Positions 1 to 13,148 of a stretch of 64,000 nt of DNA are shown one piece after another (within the stretch, counting starts at the first letter, position 1; every line of letters starts with the position of its first letter). The DNA is from Brachypodius melanocephalos. Taxonomy: Eukaryota > Chordata > Aves > Passeriformes > Pycnonotidae. The notes under the pieces were generated by a model. That model saw only the letters and a list, made by a program, of their open reading frames with translations, made no database searches and was not told where the DNA came from. The DNA is taken from contig VZSR01003803.1 of the NCBI GenBank assembly GCA_013398615.1, forward strand, positions 4,846,050 to 4,910,049, read 5' to 3'. The position numbers and the translations under genes were made by a program.

Positions 1-754
1 CTCAAAGAGGGGTCAATAAGGGAATGTGCTTGGGTAACCCAGAAGAGAAGCTTTAGGGAGTTGTCTGTCTACGAAAAACTAAAAAAAAAAAGCTATAGAG
101 AAAATGGAGCTGCTCTCTCTCTTCAGCACCGTGCACAGCAACAAGACAACAGACCAGGAATACAAGTTATTTCAGGGAAAATTTCATCTGGATATAAGAA
201 AGTGTTCTGCATCATAGAATAGGCAGCCAGGGAAATAGTACAATTTCTCCTGCTAATTCAGCTTCACACAACCCTGAACAACCTCATCCACAGCCCTTGC
301 ACCAGAAGGTTGAACCAGATGATCTCCACAGGCCTCCTCTGACTTTCAGATTTTCCTTTATGCCTATAATTTTAACTTTGAAAATTGTATTTACATTTTT
401 TTACTGCACAGAACACTTACTTTACCTCTTTCAACTCTGTAAACACAATTAAGACTCTAAAGAGTGGCTTTTTCCAGACTGCTGGAGAATATAGTCCAGC
501 AGCTTAAGAAATATTCAAAGACAGTTTTTCAGAAGTTTAATCACGAAAGTGGGTGAAATTTCCTGTGTTATTAACAGACCACTGGGAACATGTAATGAAC
601 TGCAATGAAAATATTCTCTTATATATTTAACCTCCACGAAATCACAGCTATATGATGAGCTGTATGATAGCTGAGACTAGAATGCACCAGTGGAGATTGT
701 CTACTTCGATCTCCTCACAAAAGCAGGGTCTGCAGGAGCAGATGGCCCAGGAGA

Positions 755-1330
755 GCATCCCTGTGGTTTGAATGTCTCCAAGGATGGAGACTCCACAGCC
801 TGTCTGGGCAACCTGTGCCATTCTCAGAGAAATAGCGGGGTTTCTCTTAGGTCCAGATGAAACCTCCTGTGTATCAATTTGTGTTGTCCTGTCACTGGGT
901 GCTTCTGAGGAGACTAATTCTACTTCCTTCACTTGTCCCTCAGTTCTGCTTTCTCAGCCTCTCCTCATGCTCAGAGATGCTCCAGTTCGTTACTCATCCT
1001 CATGACTCTGTGCTTCAATACATCCATGTCTCTCTTGCACTGGGAAGTCCAGAACTGGGCACAGAGCTCCAGATACATTGCTGATTGGAGAAGGGTCACC
1101 TCTCTCCGTCTGCTGGCAACACCTTGCCTAACACAGCTCAGGGAGCTGCTGGCTTCTCTGCTCAAGGGCACATTGGGGGTTCATGGTCAGCTCAGTGTCC
1201 ACCAGGACTCCCTGGCCACTCTCTGCCCAGCTCCTTTCCAGCAGACAATTCCCATCACGTACAAGTGCCTATGGTTATTGCCTTGGCTGGTTTGCCAAAG
1301 TCACCTCAGAAACGCATCATGCCCTCTCTG
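755..1330 (-). repeat. CR1 LINE fragment (3' part)
   Basis: The plus strand reads as the reverse complement of CR1. Around 780-815 it gives the phrase 'gactccacagcctgtctggg', followed in order by the later CR1 segments 'cctctcctcatgctcagaga' (958-977), 'atgtctctcttgcactggga' (1026-1045) and 'ccaccaggactccctggcca' (1199-1218). All coding frames are interrupted, so this is a dead, 5'-truncated copy. Confidence 0.8.
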
Positions 1331-2494
1331 AGGCTGTGAACAAAACCAATTAAAATTATTTTGAAATTGTGTTTTGGCAAATAACATTTCGATTTCCCCC
1401 TGCTGCTTTTAACCTGAGAGCCTTAAGAAACAATCCACTGTACTATGTTGAAGGGTACATGAAGCCCCCTACACTTCCTTTATTGCCCAGAACACTGTCC
1501 AGTGGAAAATTATAAAGATTAGTCAATCTTAAAATAGCAAAAAAATACTTGATCTTAGGTCCTTTTCCTTAAATCAACCTTGTTTTCCAAAAAGGGGAAT
1601 CACTAACTTGAATAGTCTGTAATGAGAAGAGAGAGTAGACAACATTAAGCTAAATTTCACGAGTGATTTTCAGTAATTCTTTCCACATTTTGAACTTGTT
1701 TCCAGCACTCATTTGATTAAAATGCTATGATATACAAATTAACTGTTGCAGCTACTGTAATTACATGGAGTAATGTTCATCTTATTGTAACCTCAAACGA
1801 TCTACACCTTTAACGAGCGAAAGATTTCGCAGGTATGAACACCCGCAATAATGAGGTTATCTGCCAGCATTTGGCCCTTCTCCAAAAACAACTGGAAGCC
1901 AGAGGAATTCTGTTAAATTTAATAGAGCTGTGCAGATTTCCACCATCAGAGAAACCAAACTACGTTCTTATAATTAAGATGGAAGGCTTTCCTCGGTTTA
2001 CAATGCCTATTTTTTTATATATTTTCAAACAAAATTTCAACAAAATTATAGTATTTTCTATGTAGAAAAAAATTAGAACAGGTTGTTCTACATTTTGATT
2101 AAAAAACAACTTTCCATATATTTTTTTATTCCTTTTTTTCTTAAAGCTAACTAGGAATACAAATGCAAGTTATTACACAAGGATTGCGCAACAATCCCTG
2201 GAGAACTTTATGCTCATAAACCACTAAATTAATTACATTCACCATAGCTCTACTATCTATCTATATGCCAAGATAAACTGAATAATTCAACTAATTTATA
2301 ATACACTACTAGATTAATGCATACTTGAAATACGTTTTATTTAACAATTTTATATCGTGATATGTATCCATATTGAATTTTATTGAATTTATTGAATTTT
2401 TATATGGTTCTCTTTGATCTCTGCCTTGCTTTTATATGAATGCAAAGTGAGTAAACTAATTACCATTAGATGACAGCAGTTCTGCTTTACACCC

Positions 2495-2735
2495 ACTATA
2501 CAACAGACCCAAGTTGCACCAGCAGAGATTTAGATGGGGTATTAGGAAAAATTTCTTCACCAGAACAGTGGTCAAGCATTGGAACAAGCTGTCTGAGGAA
2601 GTGGTGGAGTCACCATCCCTGGAAATGTTCAAAAGACATGCAGATGTGGTGCTTAGAGGCATGGGTTAGTGGTGGACACGGCAGTGCTGGGTTAACAATC
2701 TTTCCCAACCTGTGTGACTCTGTGATTCTATACCA
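2495..2735 (+). repeat. CR1 LINE 3' end
   Basis: It contains the CR1 phrases 'attaggaaaaatttcttcac', 'gtggtggagtcaccatccct' and 'ggaaatgttcaaaagacatg', and finishes in the typical CR1 terminus 'tgtgactctgtgattctata'. It is diverged and non-coding, lying antisense to NOX4 within intron 11. Confidence 0.85.
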
Positions 2736-4669
2736 GAACATAAATCTGCTCCAGGCAATGAGCAATGGAGAAATCTGTGCATGAGTGCCCAGAACAAAGC
2801 AACTAAAAGCTATGTTATGAACATCTGTGCTTCTAGCTTAAGAGTACCCTGAATATTTAACATCACTGTTTACCTACTCCCAGTCATAAATCCGGTCCAG
2901 AACAAGAAAGGAGATAAACCTTACTGAAGTTATTTTAATGTTAATACTATTCAGTACTTTAAAACACTCTTTTTAGGTATTGGGGTGCAGGGAATGGGGT
3001 GACAACAGAAACCAGCAAGAAAATAGAAAGTTAATTCCTAAATGTTTCCAGTTCTTCTGTGCACCTCTGCCATAAGAACTATGAAGCCTCTTTAGAGAGG
3101 TGTTAAGTTTTGATTACTGACTACCACAGAAATGCTAATGCATGCACCAGGGTAACACTGAGGAATATCTGTTATCAGAAGGGAGGAGATGAAAGGGATG
3201 CCCAAGTTACAAACCCCCAGTGGCTCTGCAAATAAAGCTCCTTACAAGTTCCAGTGGAGATACTGCTCTCAAACTGCACCACCTTCTGCATTTGGTGCTG
3301 CAGTAGGTGGCCTGAACAGTGACCAAAATGACACAGAAGATCTGTGCTACAGCTGGAAGAACAAAGTGTCTGATTGGGGGAATTAAAAAGCTCATTGTGG
3401 GATTTGTTTATATAAAAGCAAACTCCTTCAAAGAAGTCTTTCACTTTGAGGAAAAAGCCATGATAGGATCCTAACATGGATTTGCAGATATCCTGGCAAG
3501 CACTGCAAACAGTGCAGAGACCCTGCTTCCAATGCTCCTGCCTGCCAGGGTGAACCAGATGCACTGCAAACCCCTATTCATCCTTGCTCCAGACCCAGTG
3601 AACCCTTACCCAGACCACGAGAAACACATTAGAGACTTGGCATGCCTTGGAAAAGAGGCAGAAATGAGGGGGGAAAATGAAGAACTAAATATAATCAATG
3701 TGTTTTTCCTCTTGTAAAAGGGAAAAAATAAAAAAGAGAAAAAAGAAATGAAAAGGTTTCAACTTTGTCAACTGACAAGAAAATAGGAACCTCGGAAGCT
3801 CAGTAAGCGGCTGCTTGTCTGGTTTCACACAGAACTGATACAAACATTCCTAAAATGATTCATTCTGGCTTTAGAAAATGGAGAGGAGTGATGACAAACA
3901 CAGGCATGCTATATAAAGGTAGCCAAAAAATAGTAGCTAGACTTCAGTCTGACTCATAGGAGCTGAACTCTGTAACACTGGGCTATCCCTGTTTAAAGCA
4001 TTCCAGTAAGAAGAAAATTTCGGATTTAAAAAAAAAGTTACTACATGGAGTTATTCTTTTAAACACATTTCTGCCTCAAAGGCCTGGAGATCTTTAAAAA
4101 TGTCTCTATTTCTCTGTTTCACGTTATTTTACAGATTGGATTTTGGATAAAAGCTTTTCCTGTTAGAGACTTGGCCTTACAGCTATCCTAATTGAACTGG
4201 CAGACATCATAACATCTTGAACATGGGGAAATCCCAACCATGGAGCATGATTTAAGTATCAGGGGTGCCAGGATGATCAAGGCAAGACCACCATGCCTCA
4301 AGTACCCATGGCTTCAGCCAGAGCCCTTCCATAGGAGCGCCAACTCGCAGCAAGCAGCTGCAGTAACATATCCCAAACACTTTTCACTTTCCATTGCCAT
4401 ATACTCCTTGCTGCACAACCTCAGACACCTGCAGTCTAGCTAGTGGAAAAAACACACCATAACACAGCAGGATGCATCACTGGGCAGCTGCAGTTCCAAG
4501 AAGGATCATTCTGGTCATCTGGGGTCTAACTTCCTCTGTAACACAAACCACAAACCCACACCCATTAATTCCCTTGAGTCTGTAGTTCATCATTTGCTAA
4601 TTCACTCCCTGCAATCTCAGTTGTTAAATTACTCTCAGTGTAAAAAATAATCTTTGTTTTCTTTAGATC

Positions 4670-4785
4670 TCAATCAAGTGTTCATATACAAAATGTAATT
4701 CTCCTCACTACAGATGAAAATATCTTGGAACTGACTGTGTTCTGCTCAAATTCAATTCTAAGATGCAACATCTTATCCATAAAAT
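4670..4785 (+). repeat. Direct repeat, copy A (unclassified)
   Basis: About 116 bp that recur in the same orientation at 9058-9175. The central roughly 68 bp (from 'ctcctcactacaga' to 'ctaagatgcaa') differ at only about three positions, while the outer parts are more diverged. I do not recognise the family. It could be a fragment of an interspersed repeat or a local duplication. Confidence 0.8.
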
Positions 4786-5104
4786 CTACTTGTTCCTTGA
4801 TTTCACTCTCGCACCACAAGAAAATGCAAATTTTTCATGTAGCATTTATTGTCTTAGGATTGTAAATAGACCAATACTTGTAAAGTGCACACAATATGAC
4901 AAAAATAAATTGTCAAATATATAATATGAAATTTCTTCATTTGTTTTCTAGCAGATCTGTAATAGTCCAACTGCTACTCAATTGCTGCTACAGATGCACT
5001 ACGAAGGTCCACTTTTAGAGACTAATCAGCATTTCTTTTCCTCTGCAGCTCAACCAAGACAAAAAACTTGCTGACTACCCTTTCACACTAGCAGGCACAC
5101 TACA

Positions 5105-5180
5105 CATCACAGAGTCACAGAATGCTCAAGCTGGAAGGAAACCATAGGGATCATCAAGTCCAACTCTCTGTAACACAGAA
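5105..5180 (-). repeat. CR1 LINE 3' terminus
   Basis: 'atcacagagtcacagaatgc', then 'ctggaaggaaaccatagg' and 'atcatcaagtccaactctct', is the reverse complement of the CR1 3' end. It is a very short truncated copy. Confidence 0.85.
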
Positions 5181-6744
5181 AATAGAAATGTTTCAATCCT
5201 TGCAATATTCAACCTATATCATTTATGCATCTCAAGTTGCTAGCTCAAGGAAAAAACCCAAAACACAAAATTTCAAGATGCTCAGGATGCAAGCCTTTGT
5301 CCCTGAAGGAATAAAAAGCAGAAGAATGCTCCTGCCCAAGGCTGCCTCTCCAAGTCCTCTAAGGGTACACGGACACCTTGCCAAACAACAACGCACGGAG
5401 CTAACAAACACAGGACAAGGAAACTGAACGGCACGAAAAGGTCAAATCATCCCCAGGCAAAACATGGGCCACCTCCAGGCTCATGATAACTGGCTCTCAG
5501 TGGTGTGAGACACTCATGGAAGGAACACTCAACAGGTTTTCCAGTCAGATCACCACCACCTTGAGGAACTCCCCTACCAGCACACACTGTATTTTGCCAG
5601 GCTAAAGCAGAGAGCCCCACCGGCCACATGGCCTTAATTTTAGGACAGCAGGAGGCAAGGGACTTGATTTCCTCTAATATTTTTTCCACGTGTTAACTGT
5701 GTTCATGCTTAAAGCTTGTGCTCAGGTTTTGTTTTTGTTGTTTGTTTGTTTGGTGGGGGCAGGGACTGTCATTGGTCTTTTTTTATTTTTGTATTTTGAT
5801 GTTCTTCTGCAGTTCCTAGACCTTACTCTAACCTGACTTAGCAGCTAAACCAGAAGCACTACCTGTGATGGGAGAAAACACATTTCTTTGCTAAAGTCAG
5901 TAGATGCTTATCATGTATTGTAAATTTACTTTCATCAAATCAAAAAAACCCAAACCATGCTTATTAGAGGGATCTGCCACCTTCTGTTTAAAGGATCTGC
6001 TGAAGGAGAACTTGAGACTTAGCAAACTTGAGTGTAATAATTTCTGCGTTCTCTTCTCACCAAAAGAGTCAGATTTGAAAGTTTAAATAAAAGTCAGGGT
6101 TTATGTAGGGTTTTTATACAGACCCCACAACTATTAATCCCCAAACCAAACAAACAAGTCTAAGGAAGTACTAAAGACATCTGCAATATTAATCTATTCT
6201 ATTTGTTTTACTTAAATTCCTCATCAAGCAGCTGTTAGATATTCTACTTCTGTGAAGAGTAGACAAGCTCTAGGGATTTCTTTACTGTGCCAGCAAGATA
6301 CTTCACAATTTCCCTAAACACTCTGCAAATCATCTCACAAAGACAAGTTTCATAACTATTTGCACAAGATATTTAACAAATCTTATTAGAATGTCATCAT
6401 ATTAGATTTTGTTTTTATTGTATTTATCTAACAGTATGAACTTAGCTCTTGATGTCCTTACGTACTTTTTACTCAGGCAACCTTCCAACAATTTTTCCAC
6501 TTTTTTAATGAAGTATTTCAGAATTTGGCCCCTAGGCTTTTCCTGTTGTGGACAGTTTATTTCTTAAGTTTACAGTGCAGGGCACATGTTTCTTCATCAT
6601 GTCCCTATGCAGTACAAAATTTCTTGCTTAAAGAAGCTTAGAGCTAAAACTTTACTGCTAGACTGTTAAGATCCTCATGATTTTAAATGAACCCTGGATT
6701 ATCCTGGGATAAATACAAGTCTGGCTCTACAAAACACTGGTTTT

Positions 6745-6776
6745 CTTTTACAAAAGCAAATGTGCTTTTGTAAAAG
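6745..6776. repeat. Perfect hairpin, 14-bp arms and 4-nt loop
   Basis: 'cttttacaaaagca', then aatg, then 'tgcttttgtaaaag'. The arms are exact reverse complements, and each is itself nearly palindromic. A third partial copy (tgtgcttttg) follows at 6785-6794. Confidence 0.9.
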
Positions 6777-9057
6777 CACAACGATGTGCTTTTGATGTTG
6801 TTTACACTGGGTATAAAATTTGCTGAGACTTTTCTGACAAGGAATCAGGCCCCAAACCATAAAATGTACAGATCAGGGTCACCACCTTTTAATCTCATCA
6901 CATCTAAATCCAGATACCAAATGAAGTTTAACAGAGATGCAGAGGTAAAGAAGAAAACTCAATCTACAAAAAAAAGCAAACCTAAACAAAACCCTTAAAG
7001 GTAGAAAATCTATGATTAAGTAATAGTTCTGAGACTTTCAGGTACAGTATATAACTTGTCATGCACATTCAGAAACCTCTCAGGTAATTCTTCTATCTAA
7101 CCTGAGATGGTTAATGTATGTAAGAGTTTCTCTGCCTGAAATTCTTTACTAATTTGGATGCTAATCAAGCAAGTATTCTTCTTTAATAATATATATTTGG
7201 ATTTGAGTGGATCTGACCATCTGCATCTGCAAACTTAACCTCTCCTAAAAACTCAGTTTTGACTTGTTAAAAATGCACACATACCATCCTCCCTCTGGAG
7301 TTTTCTTACTCACACAGAATTGTACGTGGAAGGAAAGGAAGGAAGATGTTGCACTACAAATCCTCCTGATGTGATCTGCTTCAGATTAACCATCTGCCCA
7401 AAAATATGGAGAACCAGCAAAAGGGCAGAACTTCTTGGAGCTTTTTATTACTGGACTCTTCCAGTTCCTACTTGAATGTGATTTGAAAGCAGATTAAATG
7501 CAGCACTAAAGTAGGGGAGGTCAGAGCACACTGTGACATAGGACAGAATTTCTAGTTTCAAAGAATGTTTCAAACCTCTTGCTGCCAGTAGTTGATCACT
7601 GCTTAACTGTTACCAGAACTGGAATCGAGACATTGAATGAAGAACTAAAACTCTTTGGAGGGCCTGAAGAAGCAGTCCCCCATGTTATTAATAAAGCACA
7701 TATTTCATAAAGCCCTGGAGTCTCAAGGCTGGGATCTTTGGTTTGGCTTGCTTTGATTTTTTGCTTTTTATGTGCCATTTCCAAGTCACCTGTCTCTTTT
7801 AACTCTATCTCATGAAGCTACTCACCAGTGAATATGCAGAGAACATCTTATACAGACATAGGAAAAGCTCAGCAAGTTTATGCAAGATACCTGTGTTTAA
7901 ATACCAACAGGAGTATTTTTAAATACATGTACGTGTCAACTGAAGAAAAAAAAAAAAAGAAGGCAACAAAGGAAACTTCAGCATATTCAGACTTTAGCTC
8001 CAAGGAGGAACCAGGGGTGTGACAACAGTCAGTGACAGCCAAAACTGTCAAAACTTTGGAATAACAGCTTATTTGATGCTGCAATTATGGATGCTTGTTG
8101 CAAAACAGAATTTTCCCAAACCAAACCTCAGATCCGAGCCATCTCCAAATTTAGAAGGATTAACCTCTTACTCTTGTCCTTATTTCAAGGTCTGTTACAG
8201 TCTAAATTCTAAATGAAGTGGTGTAATTATTTCCTACCTTCCTTTGCCACAAGAAAACCAACACTACTGAAATAACAAGTCTACCAAGCTTTATGAGCTG
8301 CTGGGAGTAGACACCAGTCTTTTGATAGCCAAGTGGTGTAAACTGCAGCTTGTGAGAGTTTGTGCTTTGACTCTGTAGTGGATTCAGTAGAGCCCTCATG
8401 AGAGAACCTAGGACATCTTCTGAAGCACTTAAAATCTGCAAAACACAAGGCTATTTCCATGAGGCTTACTACTAACCACAGCTTTCTAATGCAAGAAATT
8501 CCAGAAACACAGCAGAAAAAGTGAGTTAAGACATTAACTTATACGATAAATAGAACTCTGCTTCTGATGCCATTCATTAGCAGAAAAAAAAAAAAAAAGG
8601 AAGCACGTAGTCATGGATTCATGCCGCTGCAAATCATCAGTAACACAGTTAAGTGTCTGGAAAGAGAGGGAACTCAACACCAAGGAGAAAACATACGATG
8701 GAGATGGAAAAAAACAATGCCACTGTAAACTGCAAGCCTTAGCCTCTTCTTGTTCCCACAGGTTAAAACAAAGATCAATCAGAACGATGTTGAAGAAATG
8801 AACACTCTCCAAAATGCAAAAAAAGAACAAAAGACTTCAAGGTCCCTAAAGATTGATTTAGACATTTAAATTTCATTCTACAGCAGATGAGTTCCACACT
8901 TTCCTCCAAAGAATTGTCAGTCTCAGGAAGCAGAACAAGTTTCTCTGGATGGCCTGATCTCCAGACCCTATCTTGCACTTGATCTGAAAGACAAATCTCT
9001 CCAAAAAAGCTCATCAAGGGTAAAATACACAAAATTAATTTGTCCATTTACAAATGG

Positions 9058-9175
9058 TCAACTAAAGTATTTATATACAGAACATAACTCTCCTCACTAC
9101 AGACAAAAATATCCTGGAACTGACTGTGTTCTGCTCAAATTCAATTCTAAGATGCAATAATGCCCTACCTAAAAT
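9058..9175 (+). repeat. Direct repeat, copy B (unclassified)
   Basis: Partner of 4670-4785, 4.39 kb away in the same orientation. Identity stops shortly after 'aaaat' at 9175 and before about 9058, so the shared unit is short and has fairly clear ends. Confidence 0.8.
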
Positions 9176-9589
9176 AAGTAAATTGGACATGAGGGCATAC
9201 AGGACTGAAAATGTGATTCATACAGTTTTACCCAGCACAATAACAGCTATGTACAGTTGTGTGAAAAAATCAGTGAAAAAAATCATAAAACATGCCAAAA
9301 GAAAACTTTTTGTGGAAATGAAATCAAAACAATGGAGCAATGAAGACACCATGAAGCTAATAGCCCACTATGCACTACCTAGAACTGTCCAGCAGGCCAC
9401 TCCCAGGAATCCCCAATGTTGGGCCATCCCTTCCTTACCTTTCCCAGACTTCCCAAAGACCAGGAGTCACACTAGTGAGTACAGAGTCACTAGTGAACAA
9501 AAAACACACTTCAGAAAGGGAAATCACACTGCTCATGAGAGAAAACTGGTATTTCCAAGTGTCTGAACTTCAGAAGGTAGAAGGGACAC

Positions 9590-9870
9590 TACCAGAGGGT
9601 TGAAGTAGGTGATCCTCCTTTATTTAGCACTGGTGAAGCCACACTTTGAGATCTACATCCAGTGCTGGGTTCCTCACTACAGGAGAGACATGAACAAACT
9701 GCAGAGAGTCCAGACAAAGGCCATGAAGATAATGATGGGACTAGAACACATTTCCCACAAAGAAAGCTTGAGAGAGCTGTGACAGTTCAGCTCTCACTCC
9801 TGGAGAGAAGGCTCAAGAGGACCTTACCAGTGTAAAGCACCCAAAGGCAGGGTGCAAAAAGAATAAAGTC
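9590..9870 (+). repeat. CR1 LINE fragment, 5' piece of a split copy
   Basis: It matches the end of CR1 ORF2 and the start of the following region: 'ctggtgaagccacactttga', 'tgcagagagtccagacaaag', then 'ctggagagaaggctcaagag'. Similarity fades near 9870 and resumes at about 10235 on the same strand, so the two pieces were probably one copy. Confidence 0.8.
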
Positions 9871-10232
9871 TCTTTATGCTCACTTGCTTACAATTCAGAG
9901 CTCCCTCTGGCTCTGAGCAAAACACATGGCAGCTTTGCCAGAGTGGAATGGGAGTGGGTTCAGGGCCTTTACACAGCCTCCCTGCGTGTTCCTCCACCCT
10001 GGTGTTATGTAAGAAACTGAGCTAAACTGTAAATATTACACAATCTCAAAAAGGGAAGGGACTAGTAAAATATCTCCACGACTCTTCCATGCTGATTCAC
10101 TCCTTCCTTTCCACTTAAGGTTATTACCCACATTTGGGAGTATAAAGATATGCCTGAAATGGTCATTTTTTTGTCTCATAAGCATGCTCTAGGCACAGTG
10201 AGATATTTCAGCAGTGTGAACAGGACATCACA
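9871..10232. mobile_element. Unidentified insertion of about 360-380 bp inside CR1
   Basis: This stretch separates two collinear CR1 pieces and has no CR1 similarity itself. Its ends are uncertain by 10-20 bp. Read on the minus strand it could start with tgtgatgtcc and end in an A/T-rich segment with 'cataaagagactttattc', which is reminiscent of a small LTR, but no clear target-site duplication is visible. It has no ORF of note. Confidence 0.4.
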
Positions 10233-10234
10233 TA

Positions 10235-10560
10235 GAGCCTAGACACAGACTTTTTACCATAGCCTGTTGCAAAAGACACAGGGTAATGTTTTTAAACTGA
10301 AAAAGGGTAGATTTGGAGTAGAGATAAGGAAGAAATATTTTAGAATGAGGATGGTGACACACTGGGACAGGTTGTGCAGACAGCTGGCAGATGCCCTATT
10401 CCTGGAAACATTCAACATCCCTGAGCTTGATGGGGCTCTGAGCAACCTGATTGAGTTGAAGATGTCCCTGCTTATGCAGGGGGGGTTGGACCAGGTGGCC
10501 TTTAGAGGTCCCTTTCTGGCTGTGGATGATCTAAGCCCCCATCCCATCATCAACCTAGAA
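10235..10560 (+). repeat. CR1 LINE fragment, 3' piece of the split copy
   Basis: CR1 3' region in sense orientation: 'cactgggacaggttgtgcag', 'ctggaaacattcaacatccc', 'tgatggggctctgagcaacc', then 'gttggaccaggtggccttta'. The ORF spanning it (10267-10566) is a chance reading of CR1 untranslated sequence and not a host gene. Confidence 0.88.
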
Positions 10561-13085
10561 AAATAACCCAGGGATTATGATCATTCGACAAAAGAAGGAA
10601 CAGTAGTGTTCCAACTTGCTTGGTAACCACAAGTAGGTGAGATGGGAGTGGAAAAACGACTGTGTTAAGTTTTGCCTACCCATTCTACAAGCATTGTCCC
10701 ATTGCTGACATCACAAAACAAAAAAGCTTTCTAAGCAGGGTATCCGACCACAGCATATTCCCTGACCTAGAAGGACATGTGGAAATGCATCCCCTGCTTA
10801 GGCTGGGTAAAAAGATTGTCACAGATCTAGACACCTAGAATCCTCACTATGCTGTTAAAGTCATTTACCCAATGGCAGCATTTCTCCAGCAGAGTTAATG
10901 TTGTAGCAAAATACACAGCTTAGTATCTTGTAATAGTTAGAATATATATGTGGTCTTAAAGGATATGCTGCTATGCTGAAGGATATCACCGCACTTCAAT
11001 GTGTAAAGCATTGAGCATGAACAGAAATTGCCTGGTCTAGTTTTACTTATTTTAAATATGATGCATTGTGCATGAGTGGAAATTGCTAATTTTAATGTTA
11101 GATATTTAATACATGGTTGTAAAACTTATACAAACTGTAATTTATGAACTACAATTACATATTGAAAATATACTGTACATTATCTGTATATAAATGATTT
11201 ATTCATGTTCACTAAGAAAACTCAAAGAGATCTATTTTCCATAGCTCCTTGCTCTAGAAGTTCATGTGCAAAAATAATTTTTCATAACATGCATTGTCAT
11301 ACTATGTAATCTTAAATACTGGCTGAAATTCTCAATTCATACAAGGAATGTGACATTTAATTCAGCTTCATCTTTGACCTCACCCAGTAGGTCTGCTTCA
11401 GCAGTCTCTTCTCTGACAAAATCTCTCATCTTAACCAATCCAAATATTTTTGGTGACATTACTTCTAAAAATTAACACTACAAAAATCCATTGTTTTAGC
11501 AGGGTCCTATTATAAGAAAATGAAATCCTTATAATAAGAATTCCAGTTTCCAAACTGTGCATTTACTAATAATGATCAAATTATTACCATCATATTAACT
11601 TTGACTGAGATAGACAGTGACAAATTAGGAACATGGGGTTTCAAGATTAATGCTTAAAGATGTGCCTGCTGGTACAGACCAGCTCTATAGCTATATTAGG
11701 GCAAAATGAGTGGAAAGAGCTTCCCAAGACTTAAACTAAGTTCTTGAAATTTATGTTCCGATCACTAATGTAGTAAGAAAACGTAAATAACTACTGAATT
11801 AAACTGTTTTGCATAAATTCATATATGCATGTAATTTTTCAGCATTCCATATCAAGTTATCTTTGTGCACTATACAGAGGACAATCTTAAAAAGTGATTA
11901 CTTCCTTTAACAACAGTTAAATAATACATTTCTCTGGTTTGTACTGGTAAAGTGAATAGCCATGAAAACTTTGCAAAAGCGCCATTAATGCTTTACCAAG
12001 CTATACAGAGGCAGCTTCCCTTAAGTGACACTTATTCCTAGATTTACAGCACAAAATTGATTTTGTGTGGAATTTAGTGTGGGTTCTCCTGTGACTCCCA
12101 GCTCAGCATACAGATAAGTAAATTAACAAACCAAAATAAAACACCCCACAAACCCGAAGAACTGAACCTGGTTGTACCCTCTGAATATCAGGCAGCACAC
12201 AAATTGCTCCACAGCACTAGCTATAACTCAGTAGGCATAAAGTATCAGTTATCAGTTCAAAGAAAGCAATCAAACATGAACATTAATTTCTACAGTCTTC
12301 CTGAAAATAAAAAGTCCAGTTCAGGCAATCCAAAAGCGTTTACTCCCACTGGAAGGAAAAGGCTGCCATTACTATTCAACCTCAGACTCTGCTTTTGTAA
12401 CAATATAGCCAGCCGGTACAGTGATTTTTTTAGCAGAATCTACCAGGCCTCTGCACTATGTACACCCAAAGAACTTCAGGTCTATTCATACACAATTGCA
12501 AATTATTCCAGTCTGTCGCTACAGGTTTCAGTTCCCATTCTAGACCAAATGAGCAATCCTAACATTGTATGACCTCACTGGTACATCACCTTAAGTCATC
12601 GATACATCTTTTAATATAAAAATAAAGCAGAAGACAATTTTAGAAACTTTTTTTTTTAATATGATGTTTTTCCAACTTTGAAAAAGGCAGTCACAGAAAT
12701 GTGTTCTCATTGAAAAAGAAAGGTGGCAAAAGTTCACTATAATTTTTGCCCCTTCTGTATTAAGGTCTAGAAGTATGGCTGAAAAACTTATTTTATAAAA
12801 GCATCTTCAAAATCATATGGATTTTATTGATTTATTTATTATTGGTTTTCACTTACAGAAGACTTTCAAAAAAGTTCCCATTATAATTTTCTCAACAGTG
12901 GAGAAAATTAAATATGTATTGAGTACTGTCACACATAATAATCATGCTATTTCATATTCACTGGCATCCTCATAAATGAAATATGAGTTCTGCTGGAGAG
13001 AATTGTCACCTTGTGAGAAACAAAGGCCATTTGCTTACCAAATATAAACAAAAGAGAAAGTACAGAAAAGAACACTATTTCTTAC

Positions 13086-13148
13086 CATTGTAAGAGTGAA
13101 TGGATGGCTTTCCAGGGCAGACACTCTTGGACAGTGGAGAATAACATA
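13086..13148 (-). CDS. NOX4: NOX4 coding exon 11 (residues 342-362), last exon in the window
   Basis: 21 codons, YVILHCPRVSALESHPFTLT then M, separated from exon 10 by an intron of only 130 bp. HPFTLT is the FAD isoalloxazine-contact motif of the ferric-reductase/NOX family. The donor is gtaaga. The next expected residues (mammalian CPTETKATFGVHLK) are not found downstream in this window. Confidence 0.96.

Larger units (their letters stand above)
1..13085 (-). other. NOX4 intron 11 (part), no exon recognised
   Basis: I looked on the minus strand for the next NOX4 exons (FGVHLK, YIDGPFGS, CVAGGIGVTPF) and saw none, so this whole stretch is probably intron 11, extending past position 1. It holds four CR1 fragments, a direct-repeat pair, a perfect hairpin and AT-rich low-complexity DNA, listed separately. 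The short ORFs here have no recognisable homology. Confidence 0.7.

Noticed and set aside
3175..3564. 129-codon minus-strand ORF
   Set aside because: Cys/His/Ser-rich without a regular zinc-finger spacing, with no recognisable homology and no splice or promoter context. A chance ORF is more likely.
8202..8441. Minus-strand ORF after a possible tttgcag acceptor, considered as NOX4 exon 12
   Set aside because: Its translation (ILSASEDVLGSLMRALL...) does not resemble the expected CPTxTKATFGVHLK segment in any frame.
12204..12572. 122-codon plus-strand ORF in NOX4 intron 11
   Set aside because: No recognisable domain and no splice support, antisense to NOX4; treated as chance.
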